6,441 nucleotides of DNA from an uncultured Collinsella sp. (GTDB lineage Bacteria; Actinomycetota; Coriobacteriia; Coriobacteriales; Coriobacteriaceae): NCBI GenBank assembly GCA_902490245.1, contig CABUDB010000095.1:1-6441 (forward strand). Reading direction: 5' to 3'. A program made the position numbers and the translations under genes. The notes beneath the pieces were generated by a model, which was not told the origin of the DNA, made no database searches, and saw only the letters and a program-made list of their open reading frames with translations. Positions 1 through 5,683 of this stretch are shown piece by piece (positions within the stretch are counted from its first letter, which is position 1; each line of letters opens with the position of its first letter).

Positions 1-81
1 TACCTTTCGGCCGAGCGCGCCGTCGAGCTCGGCTTTGCCCACGAAATCCTCTCGACCACCAAGGAGGTCGCCCATGTCTAA
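1..81 (+). CDS. 3' end of a possible ClpP-like serine protease gene (5' partial)
   Basis: Frame 1 is open from the first base and ends at a TAA at 79-81, giving a 26-residue tail that begins YLSAERAVELGFAHEIL. A stretch of this shape (LSAEEAVEYGLADEVL-like) is typical of the C-terminal end of ClpP peptidases and of phage ClpP-related head maturation proteases, where it is the last helix and strand of the fold. The catalytic Ser/His/Asp residues would lie left of the window, so activity cannot be judged. The stop lies 8 nt inside the next gene, and the ribosome binding site of that gene lies within this tail, so the two genes are very probably co-transcribed and translationally coupled. The short length makes the family call tentative; an enoyl-CoA hydratase/crotonase tail is an alternative, since that related fold carries a similar motif. 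Confidence 0.5.
   Translation, partial: YLSAERAVELGFAHEILSTTKEVAHV
61..68 (+). promoter_or_regulatory. Ribosome binding site of the VirD4-like gene
   Basis: AAGGAGGT is a near-perfect Shine-Dalgarno sequence, 5 nt before the ATG at 74. It fixes the start there rather than at the in-frame upstream codon at 35, which has no such site and would add 13 residues unlike the family. Confidence 0.85.
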
Positions 82-1378
82 CCTCGCCAGCCGCCTCGCC
101 GCATCTGAGTGCGCATCGATCACCATCCTGGCCAAAGATCGAACGCTTTCCTGCGACACCCGCCAAACGGGACTCAACAACAACGCACTTGTGATCGGCC
201 CCTCGGGAGCCGGCAAGACCCGAAACGTCCTTAAGCCCAACCTGCTGCAGATGAACGCAAGCTATATCGTGCTCGACACCAAAGGCACGCTCTGTCGCGA
301 AGTGGGACCCGTGCTGGCAGCCCACGGCTACCGCGTGCAATGTCTCAACTTCGCCGACCTCAACACCGTCCCGGCCCTTGCGCCCGGCATCGAGCGCTGC
401 GGCTACAACCCCCTAAGGCACATTCGCCGCAAGGCTGACGGCAGGCCCAACCAGCAGGACATCCTCTCGGTGGCAAAGGCCATCTGTCCCATCGAGGACA
501 ACAACCAGCCTTTTTGGGATCATGCGGCGGCAAACCTGCTGTCGTGTCTTATCGCCTACGTCACCGAACAGCTGCCCGACGACGAGCAGACGATCAGCTC
601 GGTCATCAAGCTGATCGAGCACCTGCAGGACGGTGCCACGGGTCGATTGTTTGACGACCTGATCACGACCGACCCCCAAAGCTACGCCCTCTCGCTATGG
701 CGGCGCTACGCCATTACGCAAAATGCCGAGCGCATGCACGCGAGCATCGTCGGCATCCTTGCCGAAAAGGTCATGTGTCTGGGATTCGACGGTGCGGCAC
801 AGCTCTATCGTGAGTGCCATCAGGTGGACTTCGCCTCCATGGGGCATACCCCCTGCGCCCTGTTTGTAACCGTGAGCGATATTGACCGCAATCTCGATCC
901 GCTGACCGGCCTCTTTATTACGCAGGCGTTTATGGGCCTCATTCGCGAGGCCGATAGGCAACCCGACGGCAGCCTGCCCGTGCCCGTGCGCTTTATGCTC
1001 GATGACTTCGCAAATCTGCAGATCCCCCAGATCGACAACGTGCTCTCGATTATCCGAAGCCGCAACATCTGGGCAACGCTGCTGCTGCAGTCGACCAACC
1101 AGCTCGATGCGCTCTATGGCGAGGCACGCGCACGCTCCATCATGGGCAACTGCGACACGCATCTGGTGCTGGCGTTCCAGGATCCCGAGAGTGCCCGGGT
1201 GTTTTCCGACCGCGCCGACGCGCTGCCCAGTACGCTCATGGCGACGCCGATTGATCGCTCGTGGCTCTTTGTACGCGGTCGCACTCCCGAACAGGTCGAG
1301 CGCTTTAGGCTCGAAGACCATCCGCTCTACGGGGAGCTGCCCGAGGCGCAGCGAGGCCATGCGGAGGCCGAGATCTAG
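74..1378 (+). CDS. VirD4/TraG-family type IV secretion coupling ATPase, soluble short form
   Basis: This 434-residue P-loop ATPase belongs to the VirD4/TraG coupling protein family, which normally feeds DNA or protein substrates into a type IV secretion channel. Walker A is GPSGAGKT at residues 42-49, preceded by the TGLNNNALVIG block seen in VirD4-like proteins of Gram-positive conjugative elements. YNPL is at 111-114. The Walker B-like strand FMLDDF is at 307-312 and is followed by ANL (family consensus LDEFANI). The TraG C-terminal block FQDPESARVFSDR is at 368-380. Family members are usually around 600 residues with two N-terminal membrane helices; here the P-loop starts near residue 42 and I see no hydrophobic segment, so the protein should be cytosolic unless it is anchored by a partner. 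The second acidic residue of Walker B is Asp rather than Glu, a conservative change. It overlaps the ClpP-like gene by 8 nt. No other transfer gene is visible and pgi follows on the other strand. The ATPase family is certain; a role in conjugation is not. Confidence 0.88.
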   Translation: MSNLASRLAASECASITILAKDRTLSCDTRQTGLNNNALVIGPSGAGKTRNVLKPNLLQMNASYIVLDTKGTLCREVGPVLAAHGYRVQCLNFADLNTVPALAPGIERCGYNPLRHIRRKADGRPNQQDILSVAKAICPIEDNNQPFWDHAAANLLSCLIAYVTEQLPDDEQTISSVIKLIEHLQDGATGRLFDDLITTDPQSYALSLWRRYAITQNAERMHASIVGILAEKVMCLGFDGAAQLYRECHQVDFASMGHTPCALFVTVSDIDRNLDPLTGLFITQAFMGLIREADRQPDGSLPVPVRFMLDDFANLQIPQIDNVLSIIRSRNIWATLLLQSTNQLDALYGEARARSIMGNCDTHLVLAFQDPESARVFSDRADALPSTLMATPIDRSWLFVRGRTPEQVERFRLEDHPLYGELPEAQRGHAEAEI

Positions 1379-1425
1379 GCGCAGGGTTCTCGCAGCGCGC
1401 GGCGCCCCGGCGATGTTCCACAAAG

Positions 1426-1448
1426 GCCGTGCGCCCCGGGACCACGGC
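1426..1448 (-). terminator. Possible secondary hairpin downstream of pgi
   Basis: GCCGTG at 1426-1431 and CACGGC at 1443-1448 form a 6-bp inverted repeat around a GC-rich 11-nt loop that contains CCCGGG. On the minus strand it lies just beyond the main pgi terminator and is followed by CTTTG. It may act as a back-up stem between the convergent genes, but it is short and the T-run is poor. Confidence 0.25.
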
Positions 1449-1449
1449 A

Positions 1450-1487
1450 AAGCAAAGGGACCCGCATCCGATAGGATACGGGCCCCT
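1450..1487 (-). terminator. Rho-independent terminator of pgi
   Basis: Positions 1457-1469 and 1474-1486 pair around a 4-nt loop, with one more A-T pair at 1456/1487. Read as minus-strand RNA, all 14 positions pair, two of them as G-U wobbles. Read as plus-strand RNA, the same two positions become A-C mismatches. The wobbles and the following TTTGCTTTGCC on the minus strand show that it works for pgi, whose stop codon is 33 nt upstream. It would stop plus-strand transcription from the VirD4-like gene poorly, because no T-run follows on that side. Confidence 0.8.
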
Positions 1488-1519
1488 GACTATAAGGCGC
1501 GATGCGTTAACAGCAGCGA

Positions 1520-3214
1520 CTACTTGCGATGCGCGCGATAGAACTCGATGAGCGCCTGGGTCGAAGCGTCCTGCTCGGCCTTGGCGGTGTCGTCGTGGAA
1601 GGCCGGGGTGATCTGCTTGGCAAGCTGCTTGCCCAGCTCGACGCCCCACTGATCGTAGGAGTCGATGCCCCAGACCGTGCCCTCGACAAACGTGATGTGC
1701 TCGTACAGGGCGATGAGCTCGCCGAGCGCGAACGGAGTCAGCGTGTCGCCGAAGATCGAGGTCGTCGGGCGGTTGCCCTCAAAGCAACGGGCCGGGACGA
1801 TCTGCTCGGGCGTGCCCTCGGCACGAACCTCGTCGGCAGTCTTGCCAAAGGCGAGCGCCTTGGTCTGGGCCAGGAAGTTGCCCAGGAACAGCTCGTGCAC
1901 GTCCTGGCCGCTGTCGGTCGCAGGGTTGGCGGTATTGGCGAAGGCGATGAAATCGGCCGGGACCACCACGGTGCCCTGGTGCAGCAGCTGGTAGAAGGCG
2001 TGCTGACCGTTGGTGCCGGGCTCGCCCCAGAAGATCTCACCGGTGTCGGAGGTCACGGCGCTGCCGTCCCAGCGGACATGCTTGCCGTTGGACTCCATGG
2101 TGAGCTGCTGCAGGTAGGCCGGGAAACGATGCAGGTACTGGCAGTACGGCAGCACGGCGTGGCTCTTGGAACCGAAGAAGTTGACGTACCAGACGTTGAG
2201 CAGGCCCATCAGCGCGACGGCGTTGTTCTCGAGCGGGGTGTTGCAGAAGTACTCGTCGATGGCGTGGAAGCCCTCAAGGAACTGCTGGAAGCGCTCGGGG
2301 CCGAGCACGACGATCAGCGACAGACCCACGGCGGAGTCGACGGAATAGCGGCCGCCGACCCAGTTCCAAAAACCGAAGGCGTTGGCGGGGTCGATACCGA
2401 AGGCCTCGACCTTTTCGAGCGCGGTGGAAACGGCAACGAAGTGCTTTGCCACGGCCTCGGCGTTCTGCTCATCGGAGCCATCGATGGCGCCCTGAGCCTT
2501 GAGCTGCTCGAGCATCCAGGTCTTGACCTCGCGGGCGTTGGTGAGGGTCTCGAGCGTGGTGAAGGTCTTGGAGACGATGATCACGAGCGTGGTCTCGGGA
2601 TCCAGACCCTTGAGCTTCTCGGCCTGGTCGTTGGGATCGATGTTGGAGATATAGCGGCAATCGATACCGGCGTCGGCATAGGGACGCAGGGCCTCGTAAG
2701 CCATGACCGGGCCCAGATCGGAGCCGCCGATGCCGATGGACACCAGGTGCTCGATCTTTTTGCCGGTAACACCCTTCCACTCACCGGAGCGCACGCGCTC
2801 GGCGAAGGCATACATGCGGTCGAGAACCTCGTGCACGTCGGCGACGACGTCCTGGCCGTCGACGATGAGCTGGCCCTTCTCGCTTGCCGGGCGGCGCAGC
2901 GCGGTGTGCAGGACGGCGCGGTCCTCGGTGGTGTTGATGTGCTCGCCGGAGAACATGGCGTCGCGGCGCTCCTCGAGCTTCACCTCGCGGGCAAGATCGC
3001 ACAGCAGCTTGACGGTCTCATCAGTCACCAGGTTCTTGGACAGGTCGAAGTGCAGGTCACCGGCGTCAAAGCTCAGCTTGTTCACGCGCTCGGCATCGGC
3101 GGCGAACCAGGCCTTGAGGTCGATACCCTCGGCCTCGAGCTTCTCCTGATGGGCCTCGAGCGCCTTCCAAGCGGCAGTCGACGTAGCATCGATAGGTGCG
3201 GCAACAGTTGCCAT
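1520..3214 (-). CDS. pgi: Glucose-6-phosphate isomerase
   Basis: This 564-residue cytosolic enzyme interconverts glucose 6-phosphate and fructose 6-phosphate, in glycolysis and gluconeogenesis. Family signatures are all present: [10 protein letters not shown] at residues 160-169, the phosphate-binding SKTFTT at 215-220, [12 protein letters not shown] at 287-298, and the second signature [14 protein letters not shown] at 516-529. The catalytic residues can be placed as Glu374 (in TMESNGK), His405 (in GTNGQH) and Lys529. The length fits the long PGI class of about 550 residues found in E. coli and eukaryotes. The ATG at 3214 is chosen because AGGAGG lies 5 nt upstream of it; the frame runs open to 3343 but those 43 extra codons cover a likely promoter and resemble nothing in the family. 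It is a single-gene unit with its own terminator. The gene looks intact and functional. Confidence 0.97.
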   Translation of the reverse strand: MATVAAPIDATSTAAWKALEAHQEKLEAEGIDLKAWFAADAERVNKLSFDAGDLHFDLSKNLVTDETVKLLCDLAREVKLEERRDAMFSGEHINTTEDRAVLHTALRRPASEKGQLIVDGQDVVADVHEVLDRMYAFAERVRSGEWKGVTGKKIEHLVSIGIGGSDLGPVMAYEALRPYADAGIDCRYISNIDPNDQAEKLKGLDPETTLVIIVSKTFTTLETLTNAREVKTWMLEQLKAQGAIDGSDEQNAEAVAKHFVAVSTALEKVEAFGIDPANAFGFWNWVGGRYSVDSAVGLSLIVVLGPERFQQFLEGFHAIDEYFCNTPLENNAVALMGLLNVWYVNFFGSKSHAVLPYCQYLHRFPAYLQQLTMESNGKHVRWDGSAVTSDTGEIFWGEPGTNGQHAFYQLLHQGTVVVPADFIAFANTANPATDSGQDVHELFLGNFLAQTKALAFGKTADEVRAEGTPEQIVPARCFEGNRPTTSIFGDTLTPFALGELIALYEHITFVEGTVWGIDSYDQWGVELGKQLAKQITPAFHDDTAKAEQDASTQALIEFYRAHRK

Positions 3215-3218
3215 AGAG

Positions 3219-3226
3219 TCCTCCTC
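3219..3226 (-). promoter_or_regulatory. Ribosome binding site of pgi
   Basis: Read on the minus strand this is GAGGAGGA, 4-5 nt before the ATG at 3214. It decides the start against the longer open frame reaching 3343. Confidence 0.85.
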
Positions 3227-3264
3227 AGCATACGGGCGCACGCCTCCATGCACGCCCGGATATT

Positions 3265-3292
3265 CAGATAGCCCTATTCTAGCGCAGGTCAA
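3265..3292 (-). promoter_or_regulatory. Candidate pgi promoter
   Basis: On the minus strand, TTGACC (3292-3287) is a good -35 hexamer. A 16-nt spacer leads to TATCTG (3270-3265), a poor -10. An alternative -10, TAGAAT (3281-3276), is a better hexamer but has only a weak -35 (CTGATT) at 17 nt. A promoter in this interval is likely because the repeat/terminator upstream separates pgi from the neighbouring gene, but the exact hexamers are uncertain. Confidence 0.3.
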
Positions 3293-3343
3293 GACTACAA
3301 TCAGCGAGCGTTGCCAATCCGCCCCCAAACGGCGACCGACCAA

Positions 3344-3405
3344 AAAGGGACAGGTTTATTTTGGCAGGTCAAACGCTTTACCTACCAAAATTAACCTGTC
3401 CCTTT
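3344..3405. repeat. Inverted repeat with 26-bp arms, possibly also a terminator
   Basis: The arms at 3344-3369 and 3380-3405 are reverse complements at 24 of 26 positions. The 10-nt centre can add three A-T pairs after one bulged base, so nearly the whole element folds into one long hairpin. On the minus strand it starts 10 nt after the stop of the Fe-ADH-like gene and ends in CCCTTTTTGG, so it can act as that gene's terminator. One of the two imperfect positions is a G-U wobble only on the minus strand, which fits use in that direction. An arm-like copy occurs again at 4069-4095. A stem this long and A/T-patterned in GC-rich DNA, with a second copy nearby, looks more like a dispersed palindromic repeat (REP- or MITE-like) reused as a terminator than an ordinary terminator. 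Confidence 0.8.
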
Positions 3406-3415
3406 ATGGCAGATA

Positions 3416-3940
3416 TTAGGCCGCAGCGCAGACGCTACCGAGCAACTCACGCAGAGGAGACCCGATGCCCTCCAGCAGTTCGGGCGCGATAATGGCAAAA
3501 ACGGGAACCTCGCCGGTGCCCACGACAGCAGGCACCTTGCCCTCCGAGACAATGCATCCATAAGGCACAAAGCCGTCTTCGCCGGCATCGAGCGCCGCCA
3601 TGCGACGCGCGAGCTCGCGCGCAAAGCCAGCAGTATCGGCATCGCCAATCGCCAGGACAAAGTCCACGCCTTCGTCGGTCGCATGGGCCACGGCTTCGTC
3701 GATCAGCTCGTCTCCCCCGTCGCCCTCAAACGAGCTGCAGCGGAAAAGCACACGCTCGAGTAGGGCTCGATCAAGCGAGCCAAGTGCCGCCGAGACAAGC
3801 TCATCGCGCGTATGCTTGTCACCGCCCAGCACAACCAGCGCCTTGGTGCCTCCGTAGTGAGCGACCAATCGTCCGCACCAGCGAGCCACGTCTCCATCCG
3901 CAACAAGGCGCGTCGGCATACCAAACCCATAATTGACCAT
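3416..3940 (-). CDS. Truncated iron-containing alcohol dehydrogenase-like protein (N-terminal domain only)
   Basis: This 174-residue protein looks like the Rossmann-like N-terminal half of group III (iron-containing) alcohol dehydrogenases, butanol dehydrogenase type. It opens with VNYGFGMPTRLV (family: F-x-NPT-x-LVFG), then HYGGTKALVVLGG at residues 28-40, and GVDFVLAIGDADTAGFARELA at 91-111, which matches the family block GVDFILAVGGGSVIDSAK. The GGGS loop that contacts the nucleotide reads GDAD here. The protein ends where the family's C-terminal helical domain with the metal-binding Asp and His residues would begin; full-length enzymes are about 380-390 residues. Dehydrogenase activity is therefore unlikely. 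The start at 3940 puts the first residues where family members begin and has AAAGG 11 nt upstream. An ATG at 3991 would add 17 residues but has no ribosome binding site. Codon use looks normal and there is no internal stop, so it appears to be a maintained gene rather than fresh debris. Its role is unknown. Confidence 0.7.
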   Translation of the reverse strand: MVNYGFGMPTRLVADGDVARWCGRLVAHYGGTKALVVLGGDKHTRDELVSAALGSLDRALLERVLFRCSSFEGDGGDELIDEAVAHATDEGVDFVLAIGDADTAGFARELARRMAALDAGEDGFVPYGCIVSEGKVPAVVGTGEVPVFAIIAPELLEGIGSPLRELLGSVCAAA

Positions 3941-4025
3941 CTTTTCCACAACCTTTCCGTGCGTATAGGCGGTATCAATCGTTAGGCCCATGCTACGAAG
4001 CGAGGTTTTCCGAGCTGTTTCGCAC

Positions 4026-4055
4026 TCTTTAGAGCTGCGTTAAAACCCAATCCAA
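4026..4055 (-). promoter_or_regulatory. Weak candidate promoter of the Fe-ADH-like gene
   Basis: On the minus strand, TTGGAT (4055-4050) and TAAAGA (4031-4026) are 18 nt apart and about 90 nt upstream of the chosen start. Each hexamer matches the sigma-70 consensus at only four positions. I list it because a promoter must lie somewhere in this divergent interval. Confidence 0.22.
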
Positions 4056-4068
4056 CCGCACGACCATA

Positions 4069-4095
4069 CCTACCAAAACAAACCAGTCCCTTTTT
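4069..4095. repeat. Lone arm of the palindromic repeat
   Basis: The stretch from CCTACCAAAA to CCCTTTTT matches the right arm of the upstream inverted repeat (3381-3405) at 22 of 25 positions, in the same orientation. The full partner arm is missing. A partial one, GACAGGTTT at 4096-4104, is present and pairs with AAACCAGTC at 4080-4088 at 8 of 9 positions around a 7-nt loop. It lies between two divergent genes, so it has no upstream gene to terminate. The remnant ends right at the -35 region of the polymerase promoter. Confidence 0.65.
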
Positions 4096-4103
4096 GACAG
4101 GTT

Positions 4104-4132
4104 TTGACGATGTCCGGACGAGCGGGTATTAT
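4104..4132 (+). promoter_or_regulatory. Sigma-70-type promoter of the polymerase/YolD operon
   Basis: TTGACG at 4104-4109 and TATTAT at 4127-4132 are separated by exactly 17 nt, each one mismatch from consensus. The start of transcription would fall near 4139, leaving a leader of roughly 40 nt before the ATG at 4178. The last base of the -10 is the first base of the LexA box, so repressor binding would block RNA polymerase directly. Confidence 0.75.
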
Positions 4133-4149
4133 CGAACAGGTATTCGATA
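4130..4149. promoter_or_regulatory. LexA operator (SOS box)
   Basis: The core TCGAACAGGTATTCGA at 4132-4147 matches the Gram-positive/actinobacterial LexA consensus TCGAAC-N4-GTTCGA at 11 of 12 defined positions. The symmetry extends outward to TATCGAA/TTCGATA with 7-nt perfect arms (4130-4136 and 4143-4149). It overlaps the -10 hexamer and the expected transcription start of a translesion polymerase gene, a classic place for an SOS operator. Sequence, position and gene function agree. Confidence 0.82.
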
Positions 4150-4163
4150 AGAACATGTGTTTG
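4150..4163. promoter_or_regulatory. Second, weaker LexA-like box
   Basis: AGAACATGTGTTTG matches CGAAC-N4-GTTCG at 8 of 10 defined positions and its centre lies 17 bp downstream of the first box. It is within the transcript leader, just before the ribosome binding site. It could support cooperative LexA binding or be chance similarity. Confidence 0.4.
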
Positions 4164-4177
4164 ATGAAAGGACACGG

Positions 4178-5683
4178 ATGGCGCACGAGCAGCACACCTA
4201 TATCTGCATCGACCTCAAGACGTTTTATGCCAGCGTCGAGTGCGTCGACCGTGGGCTCGATCCGCTCACTACCAACCTGGTCGTTGCCGACGAATCGCGC
4301 GGGCGCACGACCATCTGCCTCGCCATCACACAGGCCATGAAGGACCTCGGGATACACAATCGCTGCCGTCTGTTCGAAATTCCCGATGACATCGACTACA
4401 TCACGGCCGTACCGCGCATGCAGCATTACATGGAGGTGTCGGCGAAAATCTACGGTATCTATCTGGAATACGTCAGCCCCCAGGACGTGCACGTCTACTC
4501 CATCGATGAGTGCTTTATCGACGTGACGCCCTATCTGGACCTCTATCACACAGATGCGGAAGGGTTCGCCTGCACGCTGCGCGACGAGGTCCTCGCGCGC
4601 ACCGGCATCACGGCGACGGTCGGCATCGGCCCCAACCTATTCCAGGCCAAGGTAGCGCTCGACATTACCGCCAAGCACGTACCCAGCCGCATCGGCATAC
4701 TCGACGACGAGACCTTTCGCAAGGAGATCTGGCCCCATCGTCCCATCACCGATATCTGGGGCATCGGTCCCGGCGTGGCAGCCCGCCTCGAGAAATACGG
4801 CGTCTACGATCTGATGGGCGTCGCGGCGCTCGACGAAAACCTGCTTTACGACGAGCTCGGCGTCAATGCCGAATATCTCATCGACCATGCCTTCGGGCGC
4901 GAGTCGACAACCATCGCCGATATCCAAGCCTATCGCCCGCAAGCAACTTCGACCACCACAGGACAGGTGCTCTCGAAGGGTTATGCCTACGAACAGGCCT
5001 ATACCGTCTTGCGCGAGATGGTCGACAACGCCGTTTTAGACTTGGTCGATAAGCACGTGGTCTGTGACAGCATCTCGCTCTTTGTGGGCTACGCGAGCGA
5101 ACGCGCCGACATACGCCGCCTCGACGCCAGCGGTACAGCGCAGTATGTGGACGGATGCGGGCACCTGCGCTCGAGCACATCGAGTATCGAACCCACCGCA
5201 ACCGCCGGCCCCGAGCTCGCGCCCCGTGCGCCCAAGCCCGTCCAGCGCGATGACGAACGGCGTCGCCTGGTGCGCGAAGCGCAGGCAATCGATGGCATCT
5301 TTGTGGGAGAGCATGGCGGCAAACCGCGCGGTGGCTATGCCGCACTCTTTGCGCACTCTAACGCCTCGCGAAAGCTGCCCGAGCGCACCAATTCGTTTAA
5401 GAAGATCATGGGCTATTTCGATGAGCTCTGGGCGCAGACTGTCGATCCCAAACGACCGGTCAAGCGCATCAACCTGGGATTTGGCAACCTCATGCCCGAG
5501 GAATTTGCCACCATCGATCTGTTCAGCGATATCGAGGCCGATGAGCGCGAACGCGACCTGGCGCGCGCCGTCCTGGCCGTGAAAGGCAAGTACGGCAAGA
5601 ACGCGCTCGTCAAGGGATTGAGCTTTACCGCCGGCGCCACCGCGCGCGAACGCAACGAACAAGTTGGAGGACACCGTGCCTAA
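4178..5683 (+). CDS. Y-family translesion DNA polymerase, UvrX/YqjW (UmuC-like) type
   Basis: This 501-residue error-prone polymerase copies past damaged template bases. The palm carries the catalytic acids Asp12 in IDLKTFYASVEC (11-22) and Asp110-Glu111 in YSIDECFIDV (107-116). The block LDPLTTNLVVAD (27-38) and the ending ATARERNEQVGGHRA (487-501) are typical of the Gram-positive UvrX/YqjW group rather than DinB. A helix-hairpin-helix thumb lies at 192-212 (DIWGIGPGVAARLEKYGVYDL region). TIDLFSD at 445-451 resembles a beta-clamp-binding QLxLF peptide with Thr in place of Gln. About 75 residues at 311-386, rich in Ser/Pro/Ala/Arg, appear inserted in the little-finger region between SLFVGYASE and FAHSNASRKLPERTNS. 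The ATG at 4178 is preceded by AAAGGA with 5-nt spacing; a GTG at 4157 would overlap the second LexA-like box. It is controlled by the SOS promoter and overlaps the YolD-like gene by 8 nt. Confidence 0.93.
   Translation: MAHEQHTYICIDLKTFYASVECVDRGLDPLTTNLVVADESRGRTTICLAITQAMKDLGIHNRCRLFEIPDDIDYITAVPRMQHYMEVSAKIYGIYLEYVSPQDVHVYSIDECFIDVTPYLDLYHTDAEGFACTLRDEVLARTGITATVGIGPNLFQAKVALDITAKHVPSRIGILDDETFRKEIWPHRPITDIWGIGPGVAARLEKYGVYDLMGVAALDENLLYDELGVNAEYLIDHAFGRESTTIADIQAYRPQATSTTTGQVLSKGYAYEQAYTVLREMVDNAVLDLVDKHVVCDSISLFVGYASERADIRRLDASGTAQYVDGCGHLRSSTSSIEPTATAGPELAPRAPKPVQRDDERRRLVREAQAIDGIFVGEHGGKPRGGYAALFAHSNASRKLPERTNSFKKIMGYFDELWAQTVDPKRPVKRINLGFGNLMPEEFATIDLFSDIEADERERDLARAVLAVKGKYGKNALVKGLSFTAGATARERNEQVGGHRA
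5666..5671 (+). promoter_or_regulatory. Ribosome binding site of the YolD-like gene
   Basis: GGAGGA lies inside the last codons of the polymerase gene, 4 nt before the GTG at 5676. This spacing favours that GTG over the TTG at 5664, which overlaps the ribosome binding site itself. Confidence 0.75.

Noticed and set aside
1400..1439. Short direct repeat GCGCCCCGG in the gap after the VirD4-like gene as an attachment site.
   Set aside because: Nine GC-only bases repeat easily by chance in this composition, and no integrase or tRNA is nearby.
695..1450. A 251-codon minus-strand frame opposite the VirD4-like gene.
   Set aside because: It is a shadow of the well-supported plus-strand ATPase and shows no recognisable domain.
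1529..3271. A 580-codon open frame on the plus strand opposite pgi.
   Set aside because: It mirrors pgi almost exactly, its product is a Leu/Val/Gly/Glu-rich low-complexity sequence with no family features, and such antisense frames are common opposite GC-rich genes with strong third-position bias.
3215..3343. Extension of pgi by 43 codons to an upstream start.
   Set aside because: The strong ribosome binding site is directly before 3214, the extra residues do not resemble PGI N-termini, and the stretch covers the likely promoter.
3344..4095. The repeated arms as a CRISPR array.
   Set aside because: There are only two separated elements, one an inverted pair and one a single arm, with a gene between them. 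There are no regular spacers or cas genes.
4157..4177. GTG at 4157 as the polymerase start.
   Set aside because: It lies inside the second LexA-like box with no ribosome binding site upstream, while the ATG at 4178 has AAAGGA at a good distance and matches the family start.
4070..4549. A 159-codon minus-strand frame running through the polymerase start, the SOS promoter and the repeat arm.
   Set aside because: It is antisense to a clear polymerase N-terminus and covers regulatory DNA. Its C-terminus is just translated repeat.
5664..5675. TTG at 5664 as the start of the YolD-like gene.
   Set aside because: It overlaps the GGAGGA ribosome binding site, which is spaced correctly for the GTG at 5676.
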